64,000 bases of DNA from Mesorhizobium sp. DCY119 (GCF_003590645.1 NZ_CP031834.1:1736501-1800500); one strand, 5' to 3'. Counted from the first letter of the stretch, positions 1 to 8,469 are shown. Notes: a model not told the origin generated them from the sequence alone. Numbers and translations are program-made.

Positions 1-180
1 ATCAAGAATTATCGCTGGGGCAGGGCGCTGCGGCTCAACCCGCCACCGGACAAGGCGATGGTGCGGCGGCTGGAGGCCTATCATCAGGACCGCTACGGCC
101 TGTCGCTCGACTGGTTCGATTTTCCCGATTCCGCCATCCGGCGCGATGAACCGTTCGGCGAGGTGTCATGCAACGCTTGA
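1..180 (+). CDS. fhcA: Formyltransferase/hydrolase complex subunit A, C-terminal end (partial)
   Basis: Frame 1 is open from the window edge to TGA at 178-180, giving the last 59 residues of a protein that starts upstream. The fragment has no diagnostic motif. The call rests on context: it overlaps fhcD by 13 nt, and FhcA (FwdA-like subunit of the complex that hydrolyses formyl-methanofuran to formate) normally precedes fhcD and fhcC. The codon use and the tight overlap support a genuine translationally coupled gene. The subunit identity is inference. Confidence 0.6.
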   Translation: MKNYRWGRALRLNPPPDKAMVRRLEAYHQDRYGLSLDWFDFPDSAIRRDEPFGEVSCNA

Positions 181-1076
181 TAGTCAACGGCGTGGCGATC
201 GACGACACCTTCGCGGAAGCCTTCGGCATGCGCGCGACCGCCATCATCATCACCGGGCCGAACCGCAAATGGGCGCGGCAGGCGGCGATCTCGATGACCG
301 GCTTCGCCACCTCGGTCATCGGCTGCGGCTGCGAGGCGGCGATCGATGTCGAGCTTCCGGCTTCGCAGACGCCGGACGGTCGGCCAGGCTGCCGGGTAAT
401 GATCTTTGCCGTCAGCACAGACGAATTGCAGAAGCAGCTGCAGAACCGGCTCGGCCAATGCGTGCTGACCTCGCCGGGCAGCGCCTGCTTTGCCGACCTG
501 AAAGGCACGGCGGACCTTAAGCTCGGTTCGGCGCTGCGCTATTTCGGTGACGGCTGGCAGGTGTCGAAGAAGTTCGGCGGCAGGCATTACTGGCGCGTGC
601 CGGTGATGGATGGTGAGTTCCTGTGCGAGGCGACGACCGGCCTGACCAAGGAGGCCGTCGGCGGCGGCAATCTGCTGCTGCTTGCCGAAAGCAATGCCAA
701 GGCACTCGCGGCTGCGGAAGCAGCGGTTGCGGCAATCGAGAAGGTGCCGGGTGCGATCATGCCGTTTCCCGGCGGCGTCGTGCGTTCCGGCTCCAAGGTC
801 GGCGGCAAATACAAGGGCATGACCGCCTCGACCAACGACGCTTTCGCGCCAACCTTGCGCGGCGTGGTGAAGAGCGAGCTCGATCCCGGCATCAATGCGG
901 TGCTGGAGATCGTCATCGACGGGCAAACCAGCGATGCCGTGGCTGCCGCGATGAAGGCCGGGCTGGGTGCGGTCACGAAGCTCGGGCCGGCCAAGGGTGC
1001 CGCGCGCATCAGCGCCGGCAATTACGGCGGCAAGCTCGGCAAGTTCCACTATCATTTGAAGGATTTGCTGCCGTGA
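168..1076 (+). CDS. fhcD: Formylmethanofuran-tetrahydromethanopterin N-formyltransferase (FhcD/Ftr)
   Basis: A 302-aa protein, the usual Ftr/FhcD length (about 300). It transfers the formyl group between tetrahydromethanopterin and methanofuran in cytosolic C1 oxidation. Family segments seen include an N-terminal IDDTFAEAF, GPNRKWARQAA, a GFATSVIGCGCE stretch and a C-terminal GNYGGKLGKFHYHL. The ATG lies 13 nt inside the upstream frame, and its own TGA overlaps the GTG of fhcC. This three-gene overlap indicates an operon. In methylotrophs FhcD works inside the FhcABCD complex that releases formate. Confidence 0.93.
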   Translation: MQRLIVNGVAIDDTFAEAFGMRATAIIITGPNRKWARQAAISMTGFATSVIGCGCEAAIDVELPASQTPDGRPGCRVMIFAVSTDELQKQLQNRLGQCVLTSPGSACFADLKGTADLKLGSALRYFGDGWQVSKKFGGRHYWRVPVMDGEFLCEATTGLTKEAVGGGNLLLLAESNAKALAAAEAAVAAIEKVPGAIMPFPGGVVRSGSKVGGKYKGMTASTNDAFAPTLRGVVKSELDPGINAVLEIVIDGQTSDAVAAAMKAGLGAVTKLGPAKGAARISAGNYGGKLGKFHYHLKDLLP

Positions 1077-1882
1077 AAGCGCTGACCTTCACCCTTCGCG
1101 AAACGCCGCCGGAACGGCTCGATCTATCGCCGCTGACGCCTGAAAAGCTCGCCGGCATCGACAAGGGCGAGATCGGCAAGATCCGGCTCGGCATGTCGAA
1201 GCGTGCGCTGACGGTCGGTGATCTGTTCAAGGTTTCGGGCAGCGATCTGAAGAGCATCGTTTTCGAAGGTGGCAGTGAGCGGTTTGATCGTGTCGGCACC
1301 GGGCTTGTTGACGGCACGATCCGCGTCGTGGGCGATGCCGGCGCGCAGGCGGGGCGGCAGATGCGCGGCGGCTTGCTGACGATCGAGGGAAATACCGGCT
1401 CTCACGCCGGCTCATGCATGCGCGGCGGGCGGCTGGAGATCACGATCAATGCCGGCGATCATCTCGGCGGGCCGCTGGCCGGCGAACTCGCCGGCATGAA
1501 TGGCGGCATGGTGATCGTGCGCGGACGCGCAGGCGCTTTTGCCGGCGACCGGATGAGGCGCGGCGTGGCGGCGGTGTTGAAAGGCTGCGGCGAGTATGCC
1601 GGGGCGCGGATGATTGCCGGGACGCTGGTCGTCACTGGCGGTGTCGGGGGATTGCCGGGCTATCTCATGCGGCGCGGTTCGATCCTGCTTGATCGCGAGC
1701 CCGCAGAGCTGTCGCCGAGTTTTGTGGAATGCGGTGCGCCTGACAGCAGCTTTGCGTCGGTCATGGATCGCTATCTGGTGACGGACGGTATCTTGAAGCG
1801 GCCGCTGCTCGGCAAGGCGCCGGGTAAGTTCGGCGGCGATAATGCGGTGTTCGGGACGGGCGAGATTTTGTTTCGGCGGTAG
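1073..1882 (+). CDS. fhcC: Formyltransferase/hydrolase complex subunit C (FhcC/FwdC-like)
   Basis: A 269-aa protein. The start is taken as GTG 1073, which overlaps the fhcD stop by 4 nt (GTGA). The frame stays open further upstream, but that part is only a shadow of fhcD. The middle carries the repeated glycine-rich pattern (GDAGAQAGRQMRGG, GNTGSHAGSCMRGG, GDHLGGPLAGELAGMNGG) that forms the right-handed beta-helix of FwdC and the GltB C-terminal domain. It is a structural subunit of the Fhc complex. The operon ends here, and repeat sequence follows. Confidence 0.9.
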   Translation: MKALTFTLRETPPERLDLSPLTPEKLAGIDKGEIGKIRLGMSKRALTVGDLFKVSGSDLKSIVFEGGSERFDRVGTGLVDGTIRVVGDAGAQAGRQMRGGLLTIEGNTGSHAGSCMRGGRLEITINAGDHLGGPLAGELAGMNGGMVIVRGRAGAFAGDRMRRGVAAVLKGCGEYAGARMIAGTLVVTGGVGGLPGYLMRRGSILLDREPAELSPSFVECGAPDSSFASVMDRYLVTDGILKRPLLGKAPGKFGGDNAVFGTGEILFRR

Positions 1883-1905
1883 AGATTGATGCTGAGAGGT
1901 TGGCG

Positions 1906-2045
1906 CTGCCCCTCATCCGACCCTTGGGCCACCTTCTCCCCGTAAACGGGGAGAAGGAAGAAACGGCAACGTTGCGGCCAGCCATCCTCTCCCCGTCACT
2001 ATACGGGGGAGAGGATGCCGGCAGGCAGGTGAGGGGCAGCACTGA
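1906..2045. repeat. Rhizobial palindromic repeat, family R (copy 1)
   Basis: Outer ends are GCTGCCCCTCATCCG and GGTGAGGGGCAGC in inverted orientation, enclosing two hairpins of the type TTCTCCCCGT...ACGGGGAGAA. It lies between fhcC and the convergent merR gene. Related copies are at 15392-15484 (inside uvrB), 22084-22154 and 37549-37679. This is an intergenic mobile-like repeat, not a gene. Confidence 0.85.
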
Positions 2046-2071
2046 CCTGAAACCAGAGACACTCTAGAGCT

Positions 2072-2485
2072 CTAATGCTCATGCTCGCAAAGATCGTGGT
2101 TCGCCAGCGCCTGGATGACGTAGCAATCCTTGACCTGGTCGCCGTGGCAATGGCTTGTGATGCGCTCCAGTTCGCTTTCGAGCCGCTTCAGCTTCTCGAT
2201 CTTTGCGCGCACCGCCAGCAGTTGCTCGGCAGCGATGCGGTCGGCCTCGGCGCAGGGCTGCTCGGGGTGGGCGCTTAGCTCGATCAGTTCGCGGATCGCC
2301 TCGATGGTCAGGCCGAGGTCGCGGGCGTGGCGGATGAAGGAGAGGCGGTCCCGTTCCTCGCGCGTATAGCGGCGCTGGTTGCCTTCGGAACGCTCGGCGG
2401 CCGCAATCAACCCCATCTGCTCATAGTAGCGGATGGTCGGAATTTTCACGCCGGTTCTGCGCGACAGGTCGCCGATGGTCAGCAT
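2072..2485 (-). CDS. MerR-family heavy-metal regulator (CadR/PbrR/ZntR type)
   Basis: A 137-aa protein. An N-terminal winged helix (IGDLSRRTGVKIPTIRYYEQMGLI) is followed by a dimerisation helix and a metal-binding C terminus. A cysteine near residue 78 (QPCAE), the late CHGD and KDCYV cysteines and the C-terminal CEHEH are typical of CadR/PbrR/ZntR sensors of Zn, Cd or Pb. It is divergent from the P-type ATPase gene, the standard arrangement in which the regulator activates the exporter by untwisting a 19-20 bp promoter spacer. Metal specificity cannot be fixed from sequence. Confidence 0.9.
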   Translation of the reverse strand: MLTIGDLSRRTGVKIPTIRYYEQMGLIAAAERSEGNQRRYTREERDRLSFIRHARDLGLTIEAIRELIELSAHPEQPCAEADRIAAEQLLAVRAKIEKLKRLESELERITSHCHGDQVKDCYVIQALANHDLCEHEH

Positions 2486-2500
2486 TTTTGACTCCCTAAA

Positions 2501-2522
2501 TAGCTCTAGTCTCTGGAGATGT
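2501..2522. promoter_or_regulatory. Putative MerR operator, regulator-proximal
   Basis: This 22-nt segment begins TAGCTCTAGT and ends AGATGT, and lies 16 nt upstream of the merR start. It matches 18 of 22 positions of the segment at 2609-2630 in the same orientation. It is probably a second binding site, allowing autoregulation of merR. Confidence 0.55.
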
Positions 2523-2608
2523 GGAGCCTTTCCTAGCTCAGGTCAAGCACACGGCGCAGATCTGAGTGCCGGAAGTGAAAACATGAAAAAATGGCAAAAA
2601 GCCTCTTG

Positions 2609-2630
2609 TAGCTCTAGTTGCTATAGATGT
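2609..2630 (+). promoter_or_regulatory. Putative MerR operator/promoter of the metal ATPase gene
   Basis: The imperfect dyad TCTAGTTGCTATAGA follows a -35-like TTGTAG at 2606-2611, as in pbrA- and cadA-type MerR promoters with an over-long spacer. It ends 32 nt before the ATPase ATG. The -10 is weak, which is usual for MerR-activated promoters. Confidence 0.6.
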
Positions 2631-2662
2631 TACGCCGCTTCTGAATGAACAGGAGCCGAACC

Positions 2663-5032
2663 ATGTCTGCCCGGAAAACTACCCACTCTCACGCCGCTGA
2701 ACCTGCGTCCTGCTGCGGTCATGACCATTCCGGGCATGCGAAAATTATCGAACATTCGCACAAGCACGATGACCATGGGCATTCCCATAGCCATGACCAC
2801 AAGCATGATCATGACCACGATCACGGTCCGTTGCCGGAAGCGCCGACTGCGGCGCAGAAGGCCTCGGGACGCAGCTTTCGGGTCTTCGGCATGGATTGTG
2901 CCGAGGAAGTGGCAACGCTGAAGACGGCGGTTGGGCCGGTTGTTGGCGGTGACAGGCACCTTGCCTTCGACGTGCTCAACGGCCGCATGACCATTCTCGA
3001 CAGCGCCGGTTCGGTGCGAGATGCCGCGATCGTCTCGGCGGTGGCTGCGACCGGCTTGAAGGCCGAACCGTGGCAGGAGGGCGCACCGCCGGCCAAGGAT
3101 GCGCGGCTTGGCGAACAGAAGCTTTTCACCACTCTCAGCGGCATCTTCCTGCTCGCCGGCTTTGCCGTGCATGTCGCGACGTCGCCGGGTCAGTCTTTCC
3201 TGGAAATCATGGGCGGTCATCACACCGCTGGCACGCCGCTGGCCGAGCAGGCGGCACTGCTGCTGTCGGTCATCACCGGCGCGCGCTTTGTCGCTATCAA
3301 GGCATGGTATTCGCTGAAACGCCTGTCGCCCGACATGAACCTGCTGATGATGGTCGCGGTAGCCGGCGCGCTGATCATCGGCGAATGGTTCGAGGCGGCA
3401 ACCGTCGCCTTTCTGTTTGCGCTGTCGCTGCTGCTCGAAAGCTGGAGCGTCGGGCGGGCGCGAAACGCCGTCTCGGCGTTGCTCGATCTGGCACCGCCGG
3501 TGGTGCGGGTCAAGGACGCCAATGGCGAGCGCGAAGTGAAGGCAGCCGAGGTTGCTGTCGGCAGCCGCTTCATCGTCCGCGGCGGCGATCGCATCGCGCT
3601 CGACGGGCGCATTGTCTCGGGCACGAGTGCCGTCAATCAGGCGCCGATCACCGGCGAGAGCATTCCGGTTTCGAAAGAGATAGGCGACGAGGTGTTCGCC
3701 GGCACCATCAATGGCGACGGTCTGCTCGAAGTCGAATCCACCAAGGCGGCCACCGACACGACGCTGGCGCGCATCATCCGCATGGTGTCCGATGCGCACA
3801 GCCGCCGCGCCGCTGTGGAGCAGTGGGTCGAGCGTTTCGCGCGCGTTTACACGCCCGCTGTCATGGTGCTGGCGCTGCTGGTTTTCGTGGTGCCACCACT
3901 GTTGTTTGGCGGGGCATGGGGCGCGTGGTTCTACAATGCGCTGGTGCTGCTGGTCATTGCCTGCCCCTGCGCGCTGGTCATCTCGACGCCGGTCTCCATC
4001 GTGGCTGCTTTGGCTTCCGCGGCGCGCAACGGCGTGCTCATCAAGGGCGGCACTTTCATCGAACTGCCGGCCAAGCTCACGGCGCTCGCCATGGACAAGA
4101 CCGGCACGCTGACGAAGGGCGAGCCGCAGGTGACGCGCGTCATTCCGCTTTCCGGCCATTCCGAGGAAGAGTTGCTGCAACGGGCCGGCGCGCTCGAAGC
4201 GAGAAGTTCGCATCCGCTGGCGCAGGCCGTCACGCAATATCTCGCTGCAAAGCAGGTCAAGGCGGTTGCTGCCGAGGACGTGAAGCTTCTGCCGGGCAAG
4301 GGCGTGCAAGGTTCGTTCAATGGCAAGACCTACTGGCTGGGCTCCTGGCGCTATGTGGTGGAGCGCGGGCAGGCGGACGATGCGGTTGCGGCGCGAATTG
4401 CTGAGCTGGAAAGTGCCGGGGCGACAACGGTCGTCATCGGCAATGACGAGCATCTTTGCGGGATCATCGCACTTGCCGACACGATCCGGCCGGAAGCAAA
4501 GGCGATCCTGTCGGCGCTTCGCGCCGAGGGCGTGAAAGAAGTCGTCATGCTGACCGGCGACAACCGCGCCGCCGCAAACGCGGTTGCGCAGGCTGTCGGC
4601 ATCGACACGGTGCGGGCGGAATTGTTGCCCGAGCAGAAGGTCGAGGCGATCGACGCGCTGACCAAGCGCCATGCGATGGTTGCCATGATCGGCGACGGCG
4701 TCAACGACGCGCCGGCCATGGCGCGCGCGCATTTCGGCATTGCGATGGGTGCGATCGGCAGCGATGCGGCGATCGAAACGGCGGATATCGCGCTGATGAC
4801 GGACGATCTCTCCAAGGTGCCGTGGCTGATACGTCACTCGAGGCGGGCGATGTCGATCATCCGCCAGAACATTGTGTTTGCGCTGGGCGTCAAGGCGCTG
4901 TTCGTGGCCTTGACCGCATTCGGCATCGCCACGATGTGGGGCGCGATCGCTGCCGATGTCGGCGCTTCACTGTTGGTCGTCGGCAATGCGTTGCGCCTGC
5001 TCAATGCAGGAGAGAAACGGGTGCAGGGCTGA
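2663..5032 (+). CDS. Zn/Cd/Pb-translocating P1B-type ATPase
   Basis: A 789-aa inner-membrane metal exporter of the ZntA/CadA type. ATG 2663 has AGGAG seven nt upstream; the ATG at 2645 has no ribosome site. A His-rich tail of about 60 residues (many HD/HS pairs) precedes a degenerate HMA domain with GMDCAEE (one Cys instead of CxxC). Transmembrane helices follow, with CPC at residues 434-436, phospho-acceptor D478 in DKTGT, HP at 517-518 and the hinge motif GDGVND at 677-682. It is divergent from the MerR gene, so it is probably metal-induced. Zn versus Cd/Pb is not resolved. Confidence 0.95.
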   Translation: MSARKTTHSHAAEPASCCGHDHSGHAKIIEHSHKHDDHGHSHSHDHKHDHDHDHGPLPEAPTAAQKASGRSFRVFGMDCAEEVATLKTAVGPVVGGDRHLAFDVLNGRMTILDSAGSVRDAAIVSAVAATGLKAEPWQEGAPPAKDARLGEQKLFTTLSGIFLLAGFAVHVATSPGQSFLEIMGGHHTAGTPLAEQAALLLSVITGARFVAIKAWYSLKRLSPDMNLLMMVAVAGALIIGEWFEAATVAFLFALSLLLESWSVGRARNAVSALLDLAPPVVRVKDANGEREVKAAEVAVGSRFIVRGGDRIALDGRIVSGTSAVNQAPITGESIPVSKEIGDEVFAGTINGDGLLEVESTKAATDTTLARIIRMVSDAHSRRAAVEQWVERFARVYTPAVMVLALLVFVVPPLLFGGAWGAWFYNALVLLVIACPCALVISTPVSIVAALASAARNGVLIKGGTFIELPAKLTALAMDKTGTLTKGEPQVTRVIPLSGHSEEELLQRAGALEARSSHPLAQAVTQYLAAKQVKAVAAEDVKLLPGKGVQGSFNGKTYWLGSWRYVVERGQADDAVAARIAELESAGATTVVIGNDEHLCGIIALADTIRPEAKAILSALRAEGVKEVVMLTGDNRAAANAVAQAVGIDTVRAELLPEQKVEAIDALTKRHAMVAMIGDGVNDAPAMARAHFGIAMGAIGSDAAIETADIALMTDDLSKVPWLIRHSRRAMSIIRQNIVFALGVKALFVALTAFGIATMWGAIAADVGASLLVVGNALRLLNAGEKRVQG

Positions 5033-5105
5033 CCGCCATCAACTCTTCGTTAATCATGCTGACCAAGAATGGCAGCGATGTTATGAACCGCCATGCCCGC
5101 AGTTC

Positions 5106-5123
5106 TGCCACACAATTGTGGCA
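5106..5123. other. Inverted repeat upstream of the YafK-like gene
   Basis: TGCCACA and TGTGGCA form a 7-bp stem around the loop CAAT, about 40 nt before the lipoprotein start. It could be an operator or a leader hairpin. No regulator can be assigned. Confidence 0.35.
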
Positions 5124-5162
5124 GGTCGGGGCTGGGTGACGGGTTTCCTTGGACGGATCGGG

Positions 5163-6176
5163 TTGGATTTGCTGCGTAGATTTGCGATTCTTTTGGCGAT
5201 GGTGGTGCTCTCGGCAGTCCTTTCGGGCTGCGTTTCGAGTGTGCTCGACGTCGACAAGAGAGCGATCCAGCCGATACCGGCCAAGCTGATGGGCCAGATG
5301 AATGCCAAGCAGATGAAGCCGTCGGATCCGATCCTGGTGCGCATCTTCAAGCAGGAAAGCGAACTGGAGATCTGGAAGCGTACGCGCAGCGGTCGCTACG
5401 CGCTGCTGAAGACTTATCCGATGTGCCGCTGGTCCGGGAAGCTCGGGCCGAAGGTGCGGAATGGAGACCGTCAGGCGCCCGAAGGTTTTTACACCATCTC
5501 GGTGTCGATGCTTAATCCGAAATCGCAATATTACCTGTCATTCAATCTCGGTTTCCCGAACCGGCTTGAAAGCGCACTCGGCTATACTGGCGAGGCGCTG
5601 ATGGTGCATGGCGCCTGCTCGTCGTCGGGCTGTTACGCCATGACCGACGATGGCGTCGCCGAAATCTACGCCGTCGCCCGCGAGGCGCTGAAGGGCGGAC
5701 AGACATCCTTCCAGGTCCAGGCCTTTCCGTTCCGTATGACGGCGCAGAATATGGCAAAGTACCGCAGCGATCCAAACATCGAGTTCTGGAAGAACCTCAA
5801 GGAAGGCTACGATATTTTCGAAGTGTCGCGCCGCCAGCCGACGATTTCCGCCTGCGGACGCCGCTATGTCTTCGACGCGCAGTTCGAGGGCGGCGAGCCT
5901 GCCGATCCACTGGCTGCCTGCCCGCCCATGACGACGATGGAAGAGCCGGCCCTGCTCGCCAAGCGTGACGCCGAGATGCGCGCCATGGAGACGGCGATGA
6001 CCACCAGCACGCCGGTTGCCGTTCATGCCTATTCGGATGGTGGCATGCATCCGAGCTTCCGGGCCATCCTGCAGCGCAACGGCGCCAAGGAACTCGCCAA
6101 GAAGACGTCGCGCACGCTGGTGCCGATCAGCCGACCCGATGCAGCGCTCGCCGATCCGCACACTCCGGGCGATTGA
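5163..6176 (+). CDS. Murein L,D-transpeptidase, YafK-type lipoprotein
   Basis: About 337 aa from TTG 5163 (GTG 5136 is an alternative). TTG is preferred because it puts a lipoprotein signal (LLRRFAILLAMVVLSAVLSGC) at the N terminus. The YkuD-fold catalytic segment reads HGACSSSGCYAMTD, with nucleophile C157. RSGRYALLKTYPMC and APEGFYTIS also fit YafK, which acts on peptidoglycan and lipoprotein links in the periplasm. A C-terminal extension of about 120 residues beyond the catalytic domain has no clear match. A second, distinct L,D-transpeptidase gene lies 0.5 kb downstream. Confidence 0.85.
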   Translation: MDLLRRFAILLAMVVLSAVLSGCVSSVLDVDKRAIQPIPAKLMGQMNAKQMKPSDPILVRIFKQESELEIWKRTRSGRYALLKTYPMCRWSGKLGPKVRNGDRQAPEGFYTISVSMLNPKSQYYLSFNLGFPNRLESALGYTGEALMVHGACSSSGCYAMTDDGVAEIYAVAREALKGGQTSFQVQAFPFRMTAQNMAKYRSDPNIEFWKNLKEGYDIFEVSRRQPTISACGRRYVFDAQFEGGEPADPLAACPPMTTMEEPALLAKRDAEMRAMETAMTTSTPVAVHAYSDGGMHPSFRAILQRNGAKELAKKTSRTLVPISRPDAALADPHTPGD

Positions 6177-6272
6177 CTTCGGGACAAGCCAAGCCGCTGA
6201 TTTGACTGCCATTCACGTCTTTTTGATCGAGCGCTAACCAGTCGGACAGGGTTTTCATCGATAGTACGAAGC

Positions 6273-6629
6273 ATGGGTAACATGCTGCTGCGATGCGTTG
6301 TGGGTTTCGTCGTGGCGCTGGTCATGACGATGCATGCCGGCGCAGCGGGTCGCATTGCATTTTCCGCTTCGCCCCATGAATCGGCACGGCCATGCGCGAA
6401 GGCGCAGCTCGCGGAGGCTGTTCTATCGGACGGCCAAACGGACGGCGATGAGCAGGAAGGCCGTCCGCCGCGCAAGACGTTCTGCAAGATAGACATGACC
6501 CATATTGTCGACGAGCCGGACGAAGCCGCGGTTCCGGCGGTACCTCTGGCGCGTCCGTTGGACGATTCACCTGCGGTTGCCGCCATATGGCCGGTTTCAG
6601 ACAAGCCGCCGAACCTTCGAAGCTGCTGA
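6273..6629 (+). CDS. Hypothetical secreted protein
   Basis: A 118-aa frame beginning with a Sec-type signal (LLRCVVGFVVALVMTMHAGAAG), then an acidic, proline-rich mature part with three cysteines (PCAKA, FCKID and the C-terminal RSC). No family was recognised. It lies between two L,D-transpeptidase genes on the same strand. The ribosome site is weak, so expression is uncertain, but the signal peptide and coding-like composition favour a real gene. Confidence 0.5.
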   Translation: MGNMLLRCVVGFVVALVMTMHAGAAGRIAFSASPHESARPCAKAQLAEAVLSDGQTDGDEQEGRPPRKTFCKIDMTHIVDEPDEAAVPAVPLARPLDDSPAVAAIWPVSDKPPNLRSC

Positions 6630-6674
6630 TCATCAAATCAAATTCGTGATCCAGGTCTTCGAAGGGGTAAGACA

Positions 6675-7238
6675 ATGTTCAATCGTCGTGTTTTCATGCT
6701 TGGCTTGGCGGCCAGCGCACTTGCACCAGAAGCGGCACTGGCTGCAAAGCCGAAAAAGCAATTCGCAATCGATCCCAAATTCATGCCGCAACTGGTCGAT
6801 TTTCCGAGCGGCTATCCGATCGGCACCGTCGTTGTCGATCCGCGAAACAGGTTCCTCTATCTGGTCGAGGGGTTCGGCGTGGCGCGCCGTTACGGCGTCG
6901 GCGTGGGACGCGCAGGGCTTGCCTGGTCGGGCAAGGCCGAGGTTGCCCGCAAGGCGAAATGGCCGAGCTGGACGCCGACCGCTAACATGATCAAGCGCCA
7001 GCCTGACAAATACGCCAAGTACTCCAACGGCGTCCCCGGCGGGCCTGGCAATCCACTCGGTGCGCGGGCGCTCTATCTCTATCGCAACGGCCGCGACACC
7101 TATTATCGCATCCATGGCACGACGGAGCCCTGGACGATCGGGACGGCGGTCTCAAACGGCTGCATCCGGCTGGTCAATGAGCATGTCGCAGACCTTTATG
7201 AGCGGGTGCCGGTCGGCGCGGCTGTCGTGGTTCTCTGA
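6675..7238 (+). CDS. L,D-transpeptidase (ErfK/YbiS/YcfS/YnhG family)
   Basis: A 187-aa periplasmic enzyme that makes 3-3 peptidoglycan cross-links or anchors proteins to murein. The N terminus has a twin-arginine-like signal (NRRVFMLGLAASALA). The YkuD domain spans about residues 45-187, with the catalytic motif HGTTEPWTIGTAVSNGCIRL split as HG(T), SNGC and nucleophile C163. AAGGGG precedes the ATG. A strong terminator follows at 7271-7305. Rhizobia carry many YkuD paralogues, so no symbol is given. Confidence 0.93.
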   Translation: MFNRRVFMLGLAASALAPEAALAAKPKKQFAIDPKFMPQLVDFPSGYPIGTVVVDPRNRFLYLVEGFGVARRYGVGVGRAGLAWSGKAEVARKAKWPSWTPTANMIKRQPDKYAKYSNGVPGGPGNPLGARALYLYRNGRDTYYRIHGTTEPWTIGTAVSNGCIRLVNEHVADLYERVPVGAAVVVL

Positions 7239-7270
7239 CAAGAACTGGAACTGCGGTACCAAAATGCCAA

Positions 7271-7305
7271 CGGCTCCCCATGCGATTGCACGGGGAGCCG
7301 TTTTA
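7271..7305 (+). terminator. Rho-independent terminator
   Basis: The stem CGGCTCCCC / GGGGAGCCG (12-nt loop) is followed by TTTTATT. It ends the L,D-transpeptidase transcript and faces the convergent BA14K gene. Confidence 0.85.
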
Positions 7306-7324
7306 TTGTCGCTTGCGGCTGGGA

Positions 7325-7765
7325 TCAGCCGGCGTTGCAGAAGTGTTCCTGGCCGTCATAGCCGACATAGGTGCCTGACCGCGCGTCGAAGGTGCGGTAG
7401 CGGCCCTCGCAGTAGCGGTACCAGGCTGGCGACCAGGGCTCCAGCGGTGCTGCGTATTCCTGAACGTAGACCCGGCGGGGACGCTCGCGATAGACGCGGC
7501 GCGGCTCGACATAGGTGTAGTCCGGCTCGGCGTAGCGGTAGTCGGGCTCATAATAGCGGTAGCGCGGCGGGGGCGGCGGTGTATTCAGCGCGCCGACAGC
7601 CAGTGCGCCGACCGCCAGACCGAGCACGCCGGCCGCGAGTGCGTCGCCACCGTGGTTGCGGTGATGATAACGCCAGCGATCGTCTGCATTTGCCGCCGAA
7701 AAGGCTGTCAGCGTGGTTGCGACCACAGCGGTGCCAAGGATGGCGGTCTTGAGAAAGCGATTCAT
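7325..7765 (-). CDS. BA14K-family secreted protein
   Basis: A 146-aa protein starting at ATG 7765 behind GGAG. A signal peptide (FLKTAILGTAVVATTLTAFSAANA) is followed by a glycine/alanine hydrophobic stretch and a Tyr/Pro/Arg-rich linker with YRYAEPDY-type repeats. The C-terminal BA14K motif has W..AWYRYCEGRYRTFDARSGTY and a final HFC. The family is named after a Brucella 14-kDa immunoreactive protein and is confined largely to Rhizobiales, with lectin-like or envelope roles proposed. Function here is unknown. Confidence 0.88.
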   Translation of the reverse strand: MNRFLKTAILGTAVVATTLTAFSAANADDRWRYHHRNHGGDALAAGVLGLAVGALAVGALNTPPPPPRYRYYEPDYRYAEPDYTYVEPRRVYRERPRRVYVQEYAAPLEPWSPAWYRYCEGRYRTFDARSGTYVGYDGQEHFCNAG

Positions 7766-8055
7766 TTTGGTCTCCTTCACGCGAGCCCGATTTCTGGGGC
7801 GGGCCAAGCGTTGAGACGAGAAATAGGGCACCGCACCTGAATGCAGGCTGAACGGCTTTTATGTCTTAGTTAAGGTTTTCCGCTTTTCGGTGAATCTGGC
7901 AGCGAATGCGCCATGTCAGGCAAATACGGGCCGCTTTGCCTTATTGTCCCGGCCTCACGGCCAGGACATTCAAACCTTGTGGAGCCGCCGTACGGGCAAT
8001 GCCGACGGCGTCAGGCGCCTGCGAGGGCTGGAGCCCCAGCACAGGCTGACGGGCC

Positions 8056-8268
8056 TCAACCGACCGTCAGATTGACCGCCTTGGGACCCTTGCCGCGCTT
8101 GTCCGGCTCGGTGTCGAATGTAACTTTCTGCCCATCTTCGAGACCGGGAAGGCCTGAGGCCTGTACCGCCGAGATGTGGACGAAGACATCCTTCGCGCCA
8201 TCGTCCGGCGTGATGAAGCCGAAGCCTTTGGCATGGTTGAAGAATTTGACAGTGCCGGTCTGCGGCAT
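8056..8268 (-). CDS. Cold-shock protein, CspA family (copy 1)
   Basis: A 70-aa single cold-shock domain. RNP1 is KGFGFITP and RNP2 is DVFVHISA, so it should bind single-stranded RNA/DNA as an RNA chaperone or antiterminator. It is 77% or more similar to the copy at 8648-8860 and on the same strand, so the pair looks like a tandem duplication. The 5' leader contains the 30-bp element at 8440-8469. A GGAG-like site precedes the ATG. Confidence 0.95.
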   Translation of the reverse strand: MPQTGTVKFFNHAKGFGFITPDDGAKDVFVHISAVQASGLPGLEDGQKVTFDTEPDKRGKGPKAVNLTVG

Positions 8269-8439
8269 GGGAAACTCCTTATTATCCCCTCATAGTCCAG
8301 TTCAGCCGGGACGAATCCCATGCTGTCGGACGCTTACAGGAGGAGAAGAAACAGTTTATCGCGCCGGGGCTCTGCCGAGGCCCTCTCGTTTCGCGATCCA
8401 GCCAGGAGTGCCTTGCAGCAACCCTCCCGGTGCAGGCCA

Positions 8440-8469
8440 TTCCAGTCTCCGGGCCGGCAAATGCCCGAA
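8440..8469 (-). promoter_or_regulatory. Conserved csp leader element, copy 1
   Basis: This 30-nt block (plus strand TTCCAGTCTCCGGG...GCCCGAA) is 27/30 identical to 9031-9060. It lies 172 nt upstream of the csp1 start codon. On the minus strand CGGGC...GCCCG can pair into a short hairpin. The sequences between element and start codon are not conserved. Confidence 0.6.

Noticed and set aside
2630-4837. 735-codon open frame on the minus strand
   Set aside because: It is the antisense shadow of the P1B-ATPase gene, Arg/His/Asp-rich with no motif and no ribosome site.
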